Source: Hymenobacter swuensis DY53
GTDB taxonomy: Bacteria > Bacteroidota > Bacteroidia > Cytophagales > Hymenobacteraceae
Direction of reading: 5' to 3'
NCBI RefSeq assembly: GCF_000576555.1
Contig: NZ_CP007145.1
Coordinates: 806,001-870,000 of the forward strand
Length of the DNA stretch: 64,000 nucleotides
Part shown: one piece after another, positions 25,170 through 32,982 of the stretch
How the letters are laid out: each line of letters starts with the position of its first letter
How positions within the stretch are numbered: position 1 is the stretch's first letter
Notes under the pieces: generated by a model
Told to the model about the DNA's origin: nothing
What the model saw: only the letters and a program-made list of their open reading frames with translations
The model's database searches: none
Translations under genes and position numbers: made by a program

Positions 25170-25919
25170 ATGCCCAAGCCCGGTCAGCCCCTGCCGTTAT
25201 TCGGTTTTTTTCGCCGACTGCTGGGCCGTGACCGGGCTTTTCGGCAGGCTATTGCCACGCTTACGGGCCACTCGCCCGATAACGTGCGCCTGTACCAGTT
25301 GGCCTTTACGCACTCCTCGGTGGTGCGGCAACAGGGCGAACAGGCCCGCCACCAGAGCAACGAGCGGCTGGAATTCCTCGGCGACGCGGTGCTGGGCACG
25401 GCCGTGGCGGAGTACCTGTTCCGCAAGTTTCCGTACGAGCAGGAAGGCTTTCTGACGGAGATGCGCAGTCGCATCGTGAACCGGGAAAGTCTCAACGCCA
25501 TTGCCCTCAAAATCGGGCTGGATAAGCTGGTGCAGCTGGACGCCGCCCAAGGCCGGGCCGCCCGGTCGCGCTCCGTGAACGGCAACGCCCTGGAGGCACT
25601 GGTAGGGGCCGTGTACCTCGACCAAGGCTACAAAACAGCCCGCAAGTTTGTGCTCCATCGCCTCATCAAGCCCTACGTGGACGTGAAGGCCATGACCCAG
25701 ACGACCACCAACTTCAAGAGCAAGCTGATTGAGTGGGCCCAGCGCAACGGCAAAAACCTGCGCTACGACCTCACCGGCGAAGCCCGCCCCGGCGGCGTGA
25801 TGGAGTTTTCGGCCACGGTAGTGGTGGATGAAAACCCGGTGGCCGTCGGCATGGGCCTCTCCAAAAAACAGGCCGAGCAGCTCGCCGCCGAGCGGGCTCT
25901 GGAGACGTTGGGGGTGTAA
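25170..25919 (+). CDS. rnc: Ribonuclease III
   Basis: Double-strand-specific endoribonuclease that processes rRNA precursors and structured mRNAs. 249 residues from ATG at 25170 (MPKPGQPLPLFGFFRRLLG); a TTG three codons upstream is possible but unnecessary. The RNase III signature NERLEFLGDAVLG (residues 64-76) and the second catalytic Glu in ALEALVGAVYLDQG (Glu142) are present. A C-terminal double-stranded RNA-binding domain runs from about residue 180 (TTTNFKSKLIEWAQRNGK) to the end (AEQLAAERALETLGV). It lies in an operon whose junctions are long RNA hairpins, potential substrates. Confidence 0.96.
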   Translation: MPKPGQPLPLFGFFRRLLGRDRAFRQAIATLTGHSPDNVRLYQLAFTHSSVVRQQGEQARHQSNERLEFLGDAVLGTAVAEYLFRKFPYEQEGFLTEMRSRIVNRESLNAIALKIGLDKLVQLDAAQGRAARSRSVNGNALEALVGAVYLDQGYKTARKFVLHRLIKPYVDVKAMTQTTTNFKSKLIEWAQRNGKNLRYDLTGEARPGGVMEFSATVVVDENPVAVGMGLSKKQAEQLAAERALETLGV

Positions 25920-25946
25920 GAATCTGGTTGATTTAGCCGTGAACGA

Positions 25947-26043
25947 TGTAGAGATACAATATTTTGCGTCTCATCGTTGAACGGTTGGCATCAAATGGTA
26001 GCGGATTCAGCAACGACGAGACGCAAAATATTGCGTCTCTACA
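25947..26043. repeat. TGTAGAGATAC/GCGTCTCTACA inverted repeat after rnc
   Basis: The left arm starts TGTAGAGATACAATATTTTG and the right arm ends AATATTGCGTCTCTACA; a second inner pairing involves GCGTCTC and GAGACGC. The loop contains CGTTGAACGG. Same family as 19203-19340 and 63039-63139. Confidence 0.8.
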
Positions 26044-26085
26044 CTGTGCCGACAGTTTCAACACTTAACTCAAACGGCTTCTAAG

Positions 26086-26190
26086 AAAACTGCGCCTTCT
26101 GCGTAAACCACCGCGTCCTCTTTGGGCTAACCTCGTACCAACGACGTAGTCCGCAGAGGACGCGGTGGTTTCGTAGAGGGCGCAGTGGTT
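26086..26190. repeat. CTGCGCC/CGCGTCCTCT inverted repeat before nadE
   Basis: Left arm 26086-26121 contains CTGCGCCTTCTGCG and ACCACCGCGTCCTCT; right arm 26155-26190 reads AGAGGACGCGGTGGT then GAGGGCGCAGTGGTT. The arms pair with a few mismatches around a 33-nt loop. Together with 25947-26043 it fills most of the 323-bp rnc-nadE gap, which holds no gene. Confidence 0.75.
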
Positions 26191-26242
26191 ACTTAATCTG
26201 GGGAAATGGAGTTGTTTTGCAGAACGAACCTTCCCCGAACCC

Positions 26243-28177
26243 ATGCGAATAGCCGGCGCCGCCCTCAACCAGATACCCTTCGACTGGACCCATAACCTGC
26301 GCACCATTCAGGAGGCCATTACCCAGGCCAAGACCGCCGGGGTGGAGCTGCTGTGCCTGCCCGAGCTGTGCCTCACCGGCTACGGCTGCGAGGACCTGTT
26401 TCTGAGTGATTGGCTACCCGAGGCCGCGCTGGGGTATCTGCAGCAGGTGCGTCCTTGGACGGACGGGATTTGCGTGGTGGTGGGCCTGCCCATTCGCCTC
26501 AATCACCGCACCTACAACACGGCTGCCGTGCTGCGCGACGGGCAGATTCTGGGCTTCGCGGCCAAGCAGTTTCTGGCCAACGACGGCGTGCACTACGAGC
26601 CACGCTTTTTCCACCCCTGGCCAGCCGGCGAAACCACCACGGTGCAGTGGGAAGGGGAGGAGTGGACCCTGGGCGACATGATTTTCGAGCACCAGGGCGT
26701 AAAGTTCGGGTTTGAAATCTGCGAGGATGCGTGGCGGCCCGACGACGTGCGGCCCGCCTGCCGCCTCGTGGGCCGGGTAGATTTGATTGTGAACCCCTCG
26801 GCCTCGCACTTCGCCATGAGCAAGACCGACGTGCGCTACCACCTCGTCACGGAGGCCTCGCGCAACTTCCGCTGCACTTACCTCTACGCTAACCTGCTAG
26901 GCAACGAGGCCGGCCGCATGATTTACGACGGCGAAATTCTGGTGGCCCGCAACGGCCATCTGCTGCTGCGCAACCAGCTCATGAGCTTCAAGGAAGTGGA
27001 CATGGAGTTTGTGGACGTGGATTTCAGCCAGCCCCTGGAGCCCGCTGCCGAAATTGCCGCCCAGCCTGTCCCCGACGAGTACCGGGAGCTGAATCAGGCC
27101 CTGAGCCTAGCCCTGTTCGACTACCTGCGCAAGGCCCGCAGCCGGGGCTTCGTGCTGAGCCTCAGCGGCGGGGCCGACTCGGTGATGTGCGCCGTGGCCG
27201 TGGCCGAGCTGGTGCGCCTGGGTACTGCCGAACTGGGTACCGCCGAGTTCATGCGGCGGGCCGGCTGCTTCACGGCCGAGGAAATTCAACAACTAGCCGG
27301 CCCCGTGGCTTCGGTGTCAGACCAGCAAGCCCCCGGACCGCAGGATGCTTCGGTATCGGACCCGGACCAACAACAAAAAACCATCAACCAAAAACTAACC
27401 AACCGGCTGCTCACCTGTGCCTACCAGGGCACCGTCAACTCCTCCGACGACACGTTCAACTCGGCCAAGGAGCTGGCCGATTCCATCGGGGCCGTGTTTT
27501 ACGACTGGACCATTGACGAGGAAGTAACCGGCTACGTGGGCAAGATTGAACATGCCCTGGGCCGGGAGCTGACCTGGCAAACCGACGATTTGGCCCTGCA
27601 GAACATTCAGGCCCGGGTGCGGGCGCCCGGCATCTGGCTGCTGGCCAACGTGCAGAACTGCCTGCTGATGACGACCTCCAACCGCTCGGAGGCCAGCGTG
27701 GGCTATTGCACCATGGACGGCGACACGGCCGGTTCCATCTCGCCCATTGCCGGCGTGGACAAGGCCTTCGTGAAGCAGTGGCTGCGCTGGGCCGAAACGG
27801 AGCTAAACTACCCGGCCCTGCGCCACGTGAATAACCTGGAGCCCACCGCCGAGCTGCGCCCCCTCGAAGACAAGCAAACCGACGAGCGGGACCTGATGCC
27901 CTACCCGCTACTCAACCGCATCGAACGGTTGGCCTTCTACGACCGGCTCAGCCCTCGGCAGGTGCTGGCCACGCTGGTGCAGGAAGACCCCGTCGCCGAC
28001 GCCGAGCAGCTCAAAACCTACGTAAAGCGCTTCTACTCGCTCTGGAGCCGCAACCAGTGGAAGCGCGAGCGGTACGCCCCGGCCTTCCACCTCGACGACT
28101 ACAACGTGGACCCGCGCTCCTGGCTGCGTTTCCCCATCCTGAGCGGCGGCTTCACCCAGGAGCTGAATGCGCTGTAA
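26243..28177 (+). CDS. nadE: Glutamine-dependent NAD+ synthetase
   Basis: Amidates nicotinic acid adenine dinucleotide to NAD+, taking ammonia from glutamine. 644 residues. The N-terminal nitrilase-fold glutaminase has Glu41 (LPELCLTGYGCED), Lys108 (AAKQFLANDGVHYEPRFF) and Cys160 (FEICEDAW). The C-terminal synthetase has the ATP loop SLSGGADSVM (308-313 region), YQGTVNSSDDTF, TTSNRSEASVGYCTMDGD, and RNQWKRERYAPAFHLDDYNVDPRSWLRFP. Odd: an insertion at about residues 329-388 after the ATP loop is rich in Gln/Ser/Asp/Pro with an internal duplication (ASVSDQQ, ASVSDPDQQ). Its DNA includes an A/C-rich heptad run unlike the surrounding codons. Confidence 0.95.
   Translation: MRIAGAALNQIPFDWTHNLRTIQEAITQAKTAGVELLCLPELCLTGYGCEDLFLSDWLPEAALGYLQQVRPWTDGICVVVGLPIRLNHRTYNTAAVLRDGQILGFAAKQFLANDGVHYEPRFFHPWPAGETTTVQWEGEEWTLGDMIFEHQGVKFGFEICEDAWRPDDVRPACRLVGRVDLIVNPSASHFAMSKTDVRYHLVTEASRNFRCTYLYANLLGNEAGRMIYDGEILVARNGHLLLRNQLMSFKEVDMEFVDVDFSQPLEPAAEIAAQPVPDEYRELNQALSLALFDYLRKARSRGFVLSLSGGADSVMCAVAVAELVRLGTAELGTAEFMRRAGCFTAEEIQQLAGPVASVSDQQAPGPQDASVSDPDQQQKTINQKLTNRLLTCAYQGTVNSSDDTFNSAKELADSIGAVFYDWTIDEEVTGYVGKIEHALGRELTWQTDDLALQNIQARVRAPGIWLLANVQNCLLMTTSNRSEASVGYCTMDGDTAGSISPIAGVDKAFVKQWLRWAETELNYPALRHVNNLEPTAELRPLEDKQTDERDLMPYPLLNRIERLAFYDRLSPRQVLATLVQEDPVADAEQLKTYVKRFYSLWSRNQWKRERYAPAFHLDDYNVDPRSWLRFPILSGGFTQELNAL
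27367..27406 (-). repeat. Heptad-like array inside the nadE insertion
   Basis: Read on the minus strand, this 40-nt stretch contains GTTGGTT, AGTTTTT, GGTTGAT, GGTTTTT, TGTTGTT at 7-nt steps, resembling the words of intergenic element F (GTTGGTT, TTTCGTT). In frame it encodes a Gln/Asn/Lys-rich piece of NadE. Low-GC codons here contrast with the rest of the gene. The link to element F is inference. Confidence 0.4.
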
Positions 28178-28202
28178 AAACAGGCCGAAAGTACCGACCC
28201 AA

Positions 28203-28303
28203 GAACGTCATTCCGAGCTTGCCAAGGAATCTCGCGAGCTGATGTTGAAGTGGTAACCCAACGTCAGTACGCGAGATTCCTTGGCAAGCTCGGAATGACG
28301 TTC
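28203..28303. repeat. Perfect 33-bp inverted repeat after nadE (family A)
   Basis: Arms 28203-28235 and 28271-28303 match at all 33 positions with a 35-nt loop. The outer part is GAACGTCATTCCGAGC and the inner part is AAGGAATCTCGC. The GTCATTCCGAG...GGAATCT layout is shared with 30575-30663 and 35739-35815. It starts 26 nt after the nadE stop. Confidence 0.9.
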
Positions 28304-28405
28304 TGGAATAATTTAAGCAGTGGCTCTTTATTACTTCTGAAAATGCTTGTTCGCTCCCTATCTCACATGGGCAGGCTGCGAGTACCGGTTCTGCGGTAAA
28401 CCCTG

Positions 28406-28413
28406 TACTTTCG
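28406..28413 (+). promoter_or_regulatory. -7 box of the toxin-antitoxin pair
   Basis: TACTTTCG, one base from the TAnnTTTG consensus, ends 23 nt before the GTG at 28437. A longer frame starting at a TTG (28347) would begin upstream of this box, which favours the GTG. Confidence 0.45.
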
Positions 28414-28436
28414 TAGCCTCAACTCCCAACAGCACC

Positions 28437-29135
28437 GTGGCGGCAAGCATTCTGACTCAACTATACCAGGAACGCGAGGCCTACCGGCTGCCGGTGTACT
28501 CGGCGCGGCAGGTAGCACACCTCACGGGGCTTGCGGCCACTACGGTGCAGGCCTGGACGCGCGCCGACGATGCCCTGGTGCAGCCGGCCAGCGCCGAGGG
28601 CCTGTCGTTTCTGAACTTGGTGGAAGTACACGTGCTGGCCGCCATCCGGCACCAGCACGGTATTTCGCTGCAGCGGGTGCGCCACGCGGTGCAGTTTGTG
28701 CGCCAGGAGCTGCAGGCCGAGCACCCGCTGGCCCAACACCAGTTTGAAACCGACGGCGTGGATTTGTTTGTGCGGGCGCTGGAAGATGAAAACCTGCTCA
28801 TCAATGCCTCCCGCCGCGGCCAGATGACCATTCGCCAGCTGGTGGAAGCCTATCTACGCCGCATCGAGCGGGCGCCCGACGGGTTTCCGCTGCGCCTGTT
28901 TCCGGTGTACGGCACCGGGTCGGGCTTCGCGCCGGAAGGTCTGCCCACCCTCATTGCCGTCGACCCCACCATTGCCTTCGGCCGGCCCGTGCTCACCGAA
29001 AACTACGTGCCCGTGGACGTGGTGGTGGGCCTGTACCGCGCCGGTGATTCGGTGCGCGCCATTGCCGAGGAATTCGGCCTGACTACCCGCGCCGTGGAAG
29101 AAGCAATTCGTTATGAGCTTGGAGCCGCAGCCTGA
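28437..29135 (+). CDS. DUF433-containing antitoxin, VapB45-like
   Basis: 232 residues from a GTG at 28437 (start uncertain). The N-terminus has a helix-turn-helix (VYSARQVAHLTGLAATTVQAW), followed by a helical middle (LNLVEVHVLAAIRHQHGISLQRVRHAVQFVRQEL). The C-terminus is a DUF433 domain (HPT-like VDPTIAFGRPVLTENYVPVDVVVGLYRAGDSVRAIAEEFGLTTRAVEEAIRYE), itself a winged-helix-like DNA-binding fold. Its last 23 nt overlap the PIN-like gene downstream. This pairing is that of VapB45-VapC45 in Mycobacterium tuberculosis (Rv2018-Rv2019), so the likely role is antitoxin and autorepressor. Confidence 0.78.
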   Translation: MAASILTQLYQEREAYRLPVYSARQVAHLTGLAATTVQAWTRADDALVQPASAEGLSFLNLVEVHVLAAIRHQHGISLQRVRHAVQFVRQELQAEHPLAQHQFETDGVDLFVRALEDENLLINASRRGQMTIRQLVEAYLRRIERAPDGFPLRLFPVYGTGSGFAPEGLPTLIAVDPTIAFGRPVLTENYVPVDVVVGLYRAGDSVRAIAEEFGLTTRAVEEAIRYELGAAA

Positions 29136-29523
29136 CCCCGTATTTTTTCTCGACCGCACCGTGGCCACGCCGCGGGTGCAGGCCGCCCTGCGCGAGCAGC
29201 AGACGGCCTTCGTGAGCCACGCCGACCTGTTTCGCCCCGAAACGCCCGACACCGAGTGGCTGCCGGCCGTGGCGGCCCGGGGTCTGTGTGTGCTCACCCA
29301 GGAGCGCCGCATCCGCTACAACCCGCTGGAGCAGCAGGCGTTGCTGGCCAGCGGGGCGGGCACGTTTATCATTGTGGCCAAGGGCCTCACCAGCGCCGAG
29401 CTGGCGGCCTGCGTGGTGCGGGCCTTGCCGCGCCTGCACCGGTTTGCCAGCCGCACGCCGCGGCCGTTTCTGGCCAAAGTGTACGTGGATGGCAGCGTGC
29501 AGCTGCTTTCTTCTCCTTCTTAA
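29113..29523 (+). CDS. PIN-like toxin, VapC45-like
   Basis: 136 residues from ATG at 29113, overlapping the DUF433 gene by 23 nt. It begins with a strand carrying an acidic residue (PVFFLDRTVATPRVQAAL, Asp14). Further acidic candidates are Asp38 (SHADLF) and Asp46 (TPDTEWL). CVLTQERRIRYNPLEQQALLASG (Glu64) matches the VapC45 TxDxRIRxNPxE motif, with Glu in place of the usual Asp. A predicted metal-dependent RNase held in check by the upstream protein. Whether the Asp-to-Glu change keeps activity is open. Confidence 0.72.
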   Translation: MSLEPQPDPVFFLDRTVATPRVQAALREQQTAFVSHADLFRPETPDTEWLPAVAARGLCVLTQERRIRYNPLEQQALLASGAGTFIIVAKGLTSAELAACVVRALPRLHRFASRTPRPFLAKVYVDGSVQLLSSPS

Positions 29524-29542
29524 CCCTCCCCCGACGACCTTT

Positions 29543-29550
29543 TACTTTCC
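29543..29550 (+). promoter_or_regulatory. Possible -7 box of lgt
   Basis: TACTTTCC, two bases off TAnnTTTG, ends only 6 nt before the lgt ATG, implying an almost leaderless transcript if used. Weak. Confidence 0.3.
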
Positions 29551-29556
29551 CTGCGT

Positions 29557-30555
29557 ATGAGTTTGCTAAGTGCCATTCTTTGGAATCAAAACCCCATCAT
29601 TGCTGAGCTGGGGCCCCTCACGCTGCGCTGGTACGGCCTGCTGTTCATGTCGGGCTTCGTGGTGGGTACCTTCATCCTGGGTCACGTGTACAAGTCGGAG
29701 AAGGTGTCGCCGCGCTGGGTGGATGTCATCACCATTTACGTGCTGGTGGGCACGGTGCTGGGCGCGCGCCTGGGCCACGTGTTTTTCTACGACTGGGCCC
29801 AGTACAAGGATGATTTGCTGAGCATCTTCAAGATCTGGGAAGGCGGGCTGGCCTCGCACGGGGCCACCATCGGCATCATCTTCGCCGTGTGGCTGTTCAG
29901 CCGCAACAACAAGTTCGATGTGCTCTGGACCCTCGACCGGATTGTGCTGGTAGTGGCCGTGGGCGGCGCGCTCATCCGCATCGGCAACCTGATGAACTCC
30001 GAAATTGTGGGCCAGCCCACCACCGCGCCCTGGGCCTTCGTGTTCCCCCGCGACACCGAGCACCTGCAGGAGCCGCGCCCCGACCAGCCTGTGCCCGCCG
30101 GCTCAGTGGCCGTGCAGCGCGTGCGCCCGCCCGATGGCAAGGTGGCCTACGAAACCCAGCCCGTAACGGGTAGCGTGGCCCCCGGCACCGAGGTAGCCGT
30201 GCCGCGCCACCCCACCCAGATCTACGAGTCGCTGTTCTGCGTGTTCCTGTTTGTGGTGCTGTATTCCATGTGGAACCGCACCAAGGAGCATACGCCCCGC
30301 GGCCAGCTGTTCGGGCTGTTCGTGGTGCTGCTGTTCTCGTTCCGCATTACGGTGGAGTTCTTTAAAGAAGCCCAGGTGGATTTTGAGAAGGGCATGACCC
30401 TGAATATGGGCCAGTGGCTGAGCATCCCGCTGGTGTTCATAGGCCTCTACGTGCTGTTCACGGCCCGCAACCGCCCCGGCCGCCCCCATGATGCCCCCCG
30501 CGACCTGCACGAGCAGGAAGCCCGCGAAGCCGCCCTGGCCGCTGCCAAACGGTAA
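29557..30555 (+). CDS. lgt: Prolipoprotein diacylglyceryl transferase
   Basis: Inner-membrane enzyme that adds diacylglycerol from phosphatidylglycerol to the lipobox cysteine of prolipoproteins. 332 residues with about seven membrane helices. Motifs: LRWYGLLFMSGFVVG, ARLGHVFFYDW, IWEGGLASHGATIG, and the Lgt signature GGALIRIGNLMNSEIVG, followed by RHPTQIYES and FRITVEFFKEAQ. It is longer than the usual 260-300 because of a Pro/Val-rich insertion in one extracytoplasmic loop (about residues 165-225, DTEHLQEPRPDQ to VAPGTEVAVP) and a charged C-terminal tail. Lipoproteins elsewhere in the window would be its substrates. Confidence 0.95.
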   Translation: MSLLSAILWNQNPIIAELGPLTLRWYGLLFMSGFVVGTFILGHVYKSEKVSPRWVDVITIYVLVGTVLGARLGHVFFYDWAQYKDDLLSIFKIWEGGLASHGATIGIIFAVWLFSRNNKFDVLWTLDRIVLVVAVGGALIRIGNLMNSEIVGQPTTAPWAFVFPRDTEHLQEPRPDQPVPAGSVAVQRVRPPDGKVAYETQPVTGSVAPGTEVAVPRHPTQIYESLFCVFLFVVLYSMWNRTKEHTPRGQLFGLFVVLLFSFRITVEFFKEAQVDFEKGMTLNMGQWLSIPLVFIGLYVLFTARNRPGRPHDAPRDLHEQEAREAALAAAKR

Positions 30556-30574
30556 TTTCAACGCATACACCGCG

Positions 30575-30663
30575 TGTCATTCCGAGTGGAGTTAGGAATC
30601 TGAGTGAATCAGGTAAGGCTACTCACGCCGCAATCCAGATTCCTCGCTTCACTCGGAATGACA
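30575..30663. repeat. GTCATTCCGAG inverted repeat after lgt (family A)
   Basis: Left arm TGTCATTCCGAGTGGAG... and right arm ...CACTCGGAATGACA pair with 3 mismatches in 26. Located 19 nt after the lgt stop and immediately before a strong terminator. Confidence 0.85.
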
Positions 30664-30670
30664 ATCACGC

Positions 30671-30709
30671 AAAACGGCCCCGTGCTCTGGTTGAGCACGG
30701 GGCCGTTTT
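30671..30709. terminator. Bidirectional terminator between lgt and fba
   Basis: AAAACGGCCCCGTGCTC and GAGCACGGGGCCGTTTT are exact 17-bp complements with a 5-nt loop, carrying A/T runs on both sides. Sits between convergent lgt and fba. Confidence 0.9.
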
Positions 30710-30748
30710 GTATTAGGGCGCGAACTACAAAGCTCGCGCTACAGCCAC

Positions 30749-31837
30749 TTAGGGGCGACGGTTTACGGCGTTGAGGTCTTCGAAAGCCGATTTGAGGCGG
30801 GTTACGAAGCTTTCCTCGCCCTTACGCAGCCACACGCGCGGGTCGTAGTACTTCTTGTTGGGCGAATCCTCGCCGGTGGGGTTGCCGATCTGGCTTTGCA
30901 GGAAGCCTTCGTTCTTCTGGTAGTACCCGCGGATACCGTCCCAGAATGCCCACTGCATGTCGGTGTCGATGTTCATCTTGATGGCACCGTAGCTGATTGC
31001 CTCGCGGATTTCCTCCTGCGTGGAGCCCGAGCCGCCGTGGAATACGAAGTTGATGGGACGCTCGGCGGTGAGGCCGAATTTCTCCTTCACGAAATCCTGC
31101 GAGTTTTTCAGGATAACGGGCTGCAGCTTCACGTTGCCGGGCTTGTACACGCCGTGCACGTTGCCGAAAGCAGCGGCAATGGTGAAGCGGGGGCTCACTT
31201 TGCTCAGCTCCTCGTAGGCGTAGGCCACTTCTGAAGGCTGGGTGTAGAGCTTGCTAGAATCCACGTCCGAGTTGTCCACGCCGTCTTCCTCGCCGCCGGT
31301 TACGCCCAGCTCAATTTCCAGCGTCATGCCAATTTTGGCCATGCGCTCCAGGTACTCTTTGCAGATTTCGATGTTCTCCTCGATGGGCTCCTCCGAGAGG
31401 TCGAGCATGTGGGAGGAGTACAGGGGCTGGCCGTGCTCGGCGTAGAATTTCTCGCCGGCTTCCAGCAGGCCGTCAATCCAGGGCAGCAGCTTTTTGGCGG
31501 CGTGGTCGGTGTGCAGAATCACGGGTACGCCGTAGGCCTTGGCCATCAGGTGCACGTGGTGCGCGCCCGAAATACCGCCGGCAATGCTGGCCTGCTGCTT
31601 ATCGTTGGCCAGGCCTTTGCCGGCAAAGAACTGGGCACCCCCGTTCGAGAACTGAATAATAACCGGCGAGTTCAGGTCGCGGGCGGCTTCCAGCACGGCG
31701 TTTACCGTGTCGGTGCCGGTTACGTTCACGGCGGGCAGGGCGTAGCCGTGGGCTTTAGCGTGTTCGAAAAGCTGCTGCACTTCGTCGCCGTGCAGCACGC
31801 CGGCGCGCAGGCCGGTGAGAGTGGTTTGTTCAGCCAT
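30749..31837 (-). CDS. fba: Class II fructose-bisphosphate aldolase
   Basis: Zinc-dependent aldolase of glycolysis and gluconeogenesis, splitting fructose 1,6-bisphosphate. 362 residues, FbaA type. Zn and catalytic motifs: VPVILHTDHAAKKLLPWIDG (Asp and His), LEIELGVTGGEEDGVDNSD, AAFGNVHGVYKPGNVKL with a Zn His, and VFHGGSGSTQEEIREAISYGAIKMNIDTD for phosphate binding. The start gives MAEQTTLTGLRAGVLHG. A TATGTTTG box lies about 60 nt upstream (31898-31905). Single gene. Confidence 0.96.
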   Translation of the reverse strand: MAEQTTLTGLRAGVLHGDEVQQLFEHAKAHGYALPAVNVTGTDTVNAVLEAARDLNSPVIIQFSNGGAQFFAGKGLANDKQQASIAGGISGAHHVHLMAKAYGVPVILHTDHAAKKLLPWIDGLLEAGEKFYAEHGQPLYSSHMLDLSEEPIEENIEICKEYLERMAKIGMTLEIELGVTGGEEDGVDNSDVDSSKLYTQPSEVAYAYEELSKVSPRFTIAAAFGNVHGVYKPGNVKLQPVILKNSQDFVKEKFGLTAERPINFVFHGGSGSTQEEIREAISYGAIKMNIDTDMQWAFWDGIRGYYQKNEGFLQSQIGNPTGEDSPNKKYYDPRVWLRKGEESFVTRLKSAFEDLNAVNRRP

Positions 31838-31897
31838 TTGCTGGAAGATGGTGGCGCTGGTCGGGGAAAGGCCGCGCCGGGTTTCGGAATCTTAGGT

Positions 31898-31905
31898 CAA
31901 ACATA
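31898..31905 (-). promoter_or_regulatory. -7 box of fba
   Basis: Minus strand TATGTTTG, an exact TAnnTTTG match, 60 nt before the fba start codon. No clear -33 partner. Confidence 0.5.
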
Positions 31906-31936
31906 CTCAAAAGAAAAAGGTCCTGCTACACGCAAA

Positions 31937-31972
31937 AGCGGGCCCTTGGCGAAAATTCGCTAAGGGCCCGCT
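31937..31972 (-). terminator. Terminator after the beta-propeller lipoprotein gene
   Basis: AGCGGGCCCTTGGCGA and TCGCTAAGGGCCCGCT pair with one mismatch around AAAT; on the minus strand the stem is followed by TTTT. 44 nt after the stop codon of the gene at 32017. Confidence 0.8.
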
Positions 31973-32016
31973 CAACGCTGCGCTTCGGTCCGCCTGCGGC
32001 TGGGCCGGCGATGGTT

Positions 32017-32907
32017 TTACTGGAACGAGTACGTGTAGAGCGCGCCCTGCTCGTTGCTGATGTAGAGCGTATTGTTATCGGTGAATACGGCACCCTCGGT
32101 CTGGCCGGCCCCTTTCAGGGAAATCTGGCGGGGCGTGGCCTTCAGAATTTCCTCGAAGCTGTTGCCTTCCAGCACAAACATTTCCTGGCGGGCCAGCAGC
32201 ACTAGGCGGCGGCCATTGGGGCTCAGGGCGGCATCGGTTACCTGGCCGGGGATGGCCAGGCGGGTAATTTGCTGGGCGGTGTAGTTACCGGGCTGGTCGG
32301 GCACGGCATACACCTTGCTGGTTTGCTCCTGGGCGCGGTCCTTGGTGAACAGGTACACCTTGCCGGCGTGCCAGAGCGTGGCCTCGCAGTCGAAATTCCG
32401 TTCTTCCTTGGCTGGCGGGAAGTCCTTCTGGTCGGGGTATTTCAGGTGGATTTCCTGCACCTGCTGCACGTTGGCAGGGTTGAGGCGATAAATCACCAGG
32501 TCCTGGCGGCTGTTGTTGTTATTGCCCACGTCGCCGATGTACACGTGGCCGTTGGTGTCGCGGGTGATGCTTTCCCAGTCGTGGCTTTTCACCGGAATAT
32601 CCAGCTGGGCCAGCGTTTTGCCGGTAGTGCTGATTTTGTAGAGGATGGGCTGGGTGCCGTCGTCGCCGTGGGTGAAGAACGAGCCGGCCTCGCCGGTCAG
32701 GGCCAGGCCCGAACTTTCCGGCACACCGCTCATGGTGCCCACTTCCGTCAGGTTGGCAATGGCAGCGGCTCCTTTACTGCCTTTCTTCCCCTTCTTCTTG
32801 CCCGATTTTTCTTCCTTCGGTTTACCGCCGGTTTCCTGGGTCTGGGCTTCGGAGCAGCTGCTCAGCAACGTGCCGGCCAAAGCGGCGGCAAAAAACAATA
32901 CGCGCAT
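32017..32907 (-). CDS. Lipoprotein with predicted beta-propeller
   Basis: 296 residues from ATG at 32907 (MRVLFFAAALAGTLLSSC). A lipoprotein signal peptide ends at the lipobox LSSC (Cys18), followed by a Lys/Gly-rich linker (KPKEEKSGKKKGKKGSKG). The rest consists of repeated beta segments (SGLALTGEAGSFFTHGDDG, HVYIGDVGNNNNSRQDLVIYRL, QVTDAALSPNGRRLVLLARQEMFVLEG, YISNEQGALYTYSF) like a 6-7-bladed propeller of the SdiA-regulated/phytase-like type. No catalytic residues are evident. Probably outer-membrane or periplasmic. Downstream of yidD with element B3 between. Confidence 0.78.
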   Translation of the reverse strand: MRVLFFAAALAGTLLSSCSEAQTQETGGKPKEEKSGKKKGKKGSKGAAAIANLTEVGTMSGVPESSGLALTGEAGSFFTHGDDGTQPILYKISTTGKTLAQLDIPVKSHDWESITRDTNGHVYIGDVGNNNNSRQDLVIYRLNPANVQQVQEIHLKYPDQKDFPPAKEERNFDCEATLWHAGKVYLFTKDRAQEQTSKVYAVPDQPGNYTAQQITRLAIPGQVTDAALSPNGRRLVLLARQEMFVLEGNSFEEILKATPRQISLKGAGQTEGAVFTDNNTLYISNEQGALYTYSFQ

Positions 32908-32982
32908 ACAAGGCTTCGTCAATCTGAAAAAAAGCTGCCCGGCCAAGGCCGCAGCAGCAACAGAATGCCTTATACGGGGAAA

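Noticed and set aside
29557..30555. Truncation or fusion of lgt because of its 332-residue length
   Set aside because: All core motifs are present in order; the extra length is one loop insertion and a charged tail, not a fused domain.
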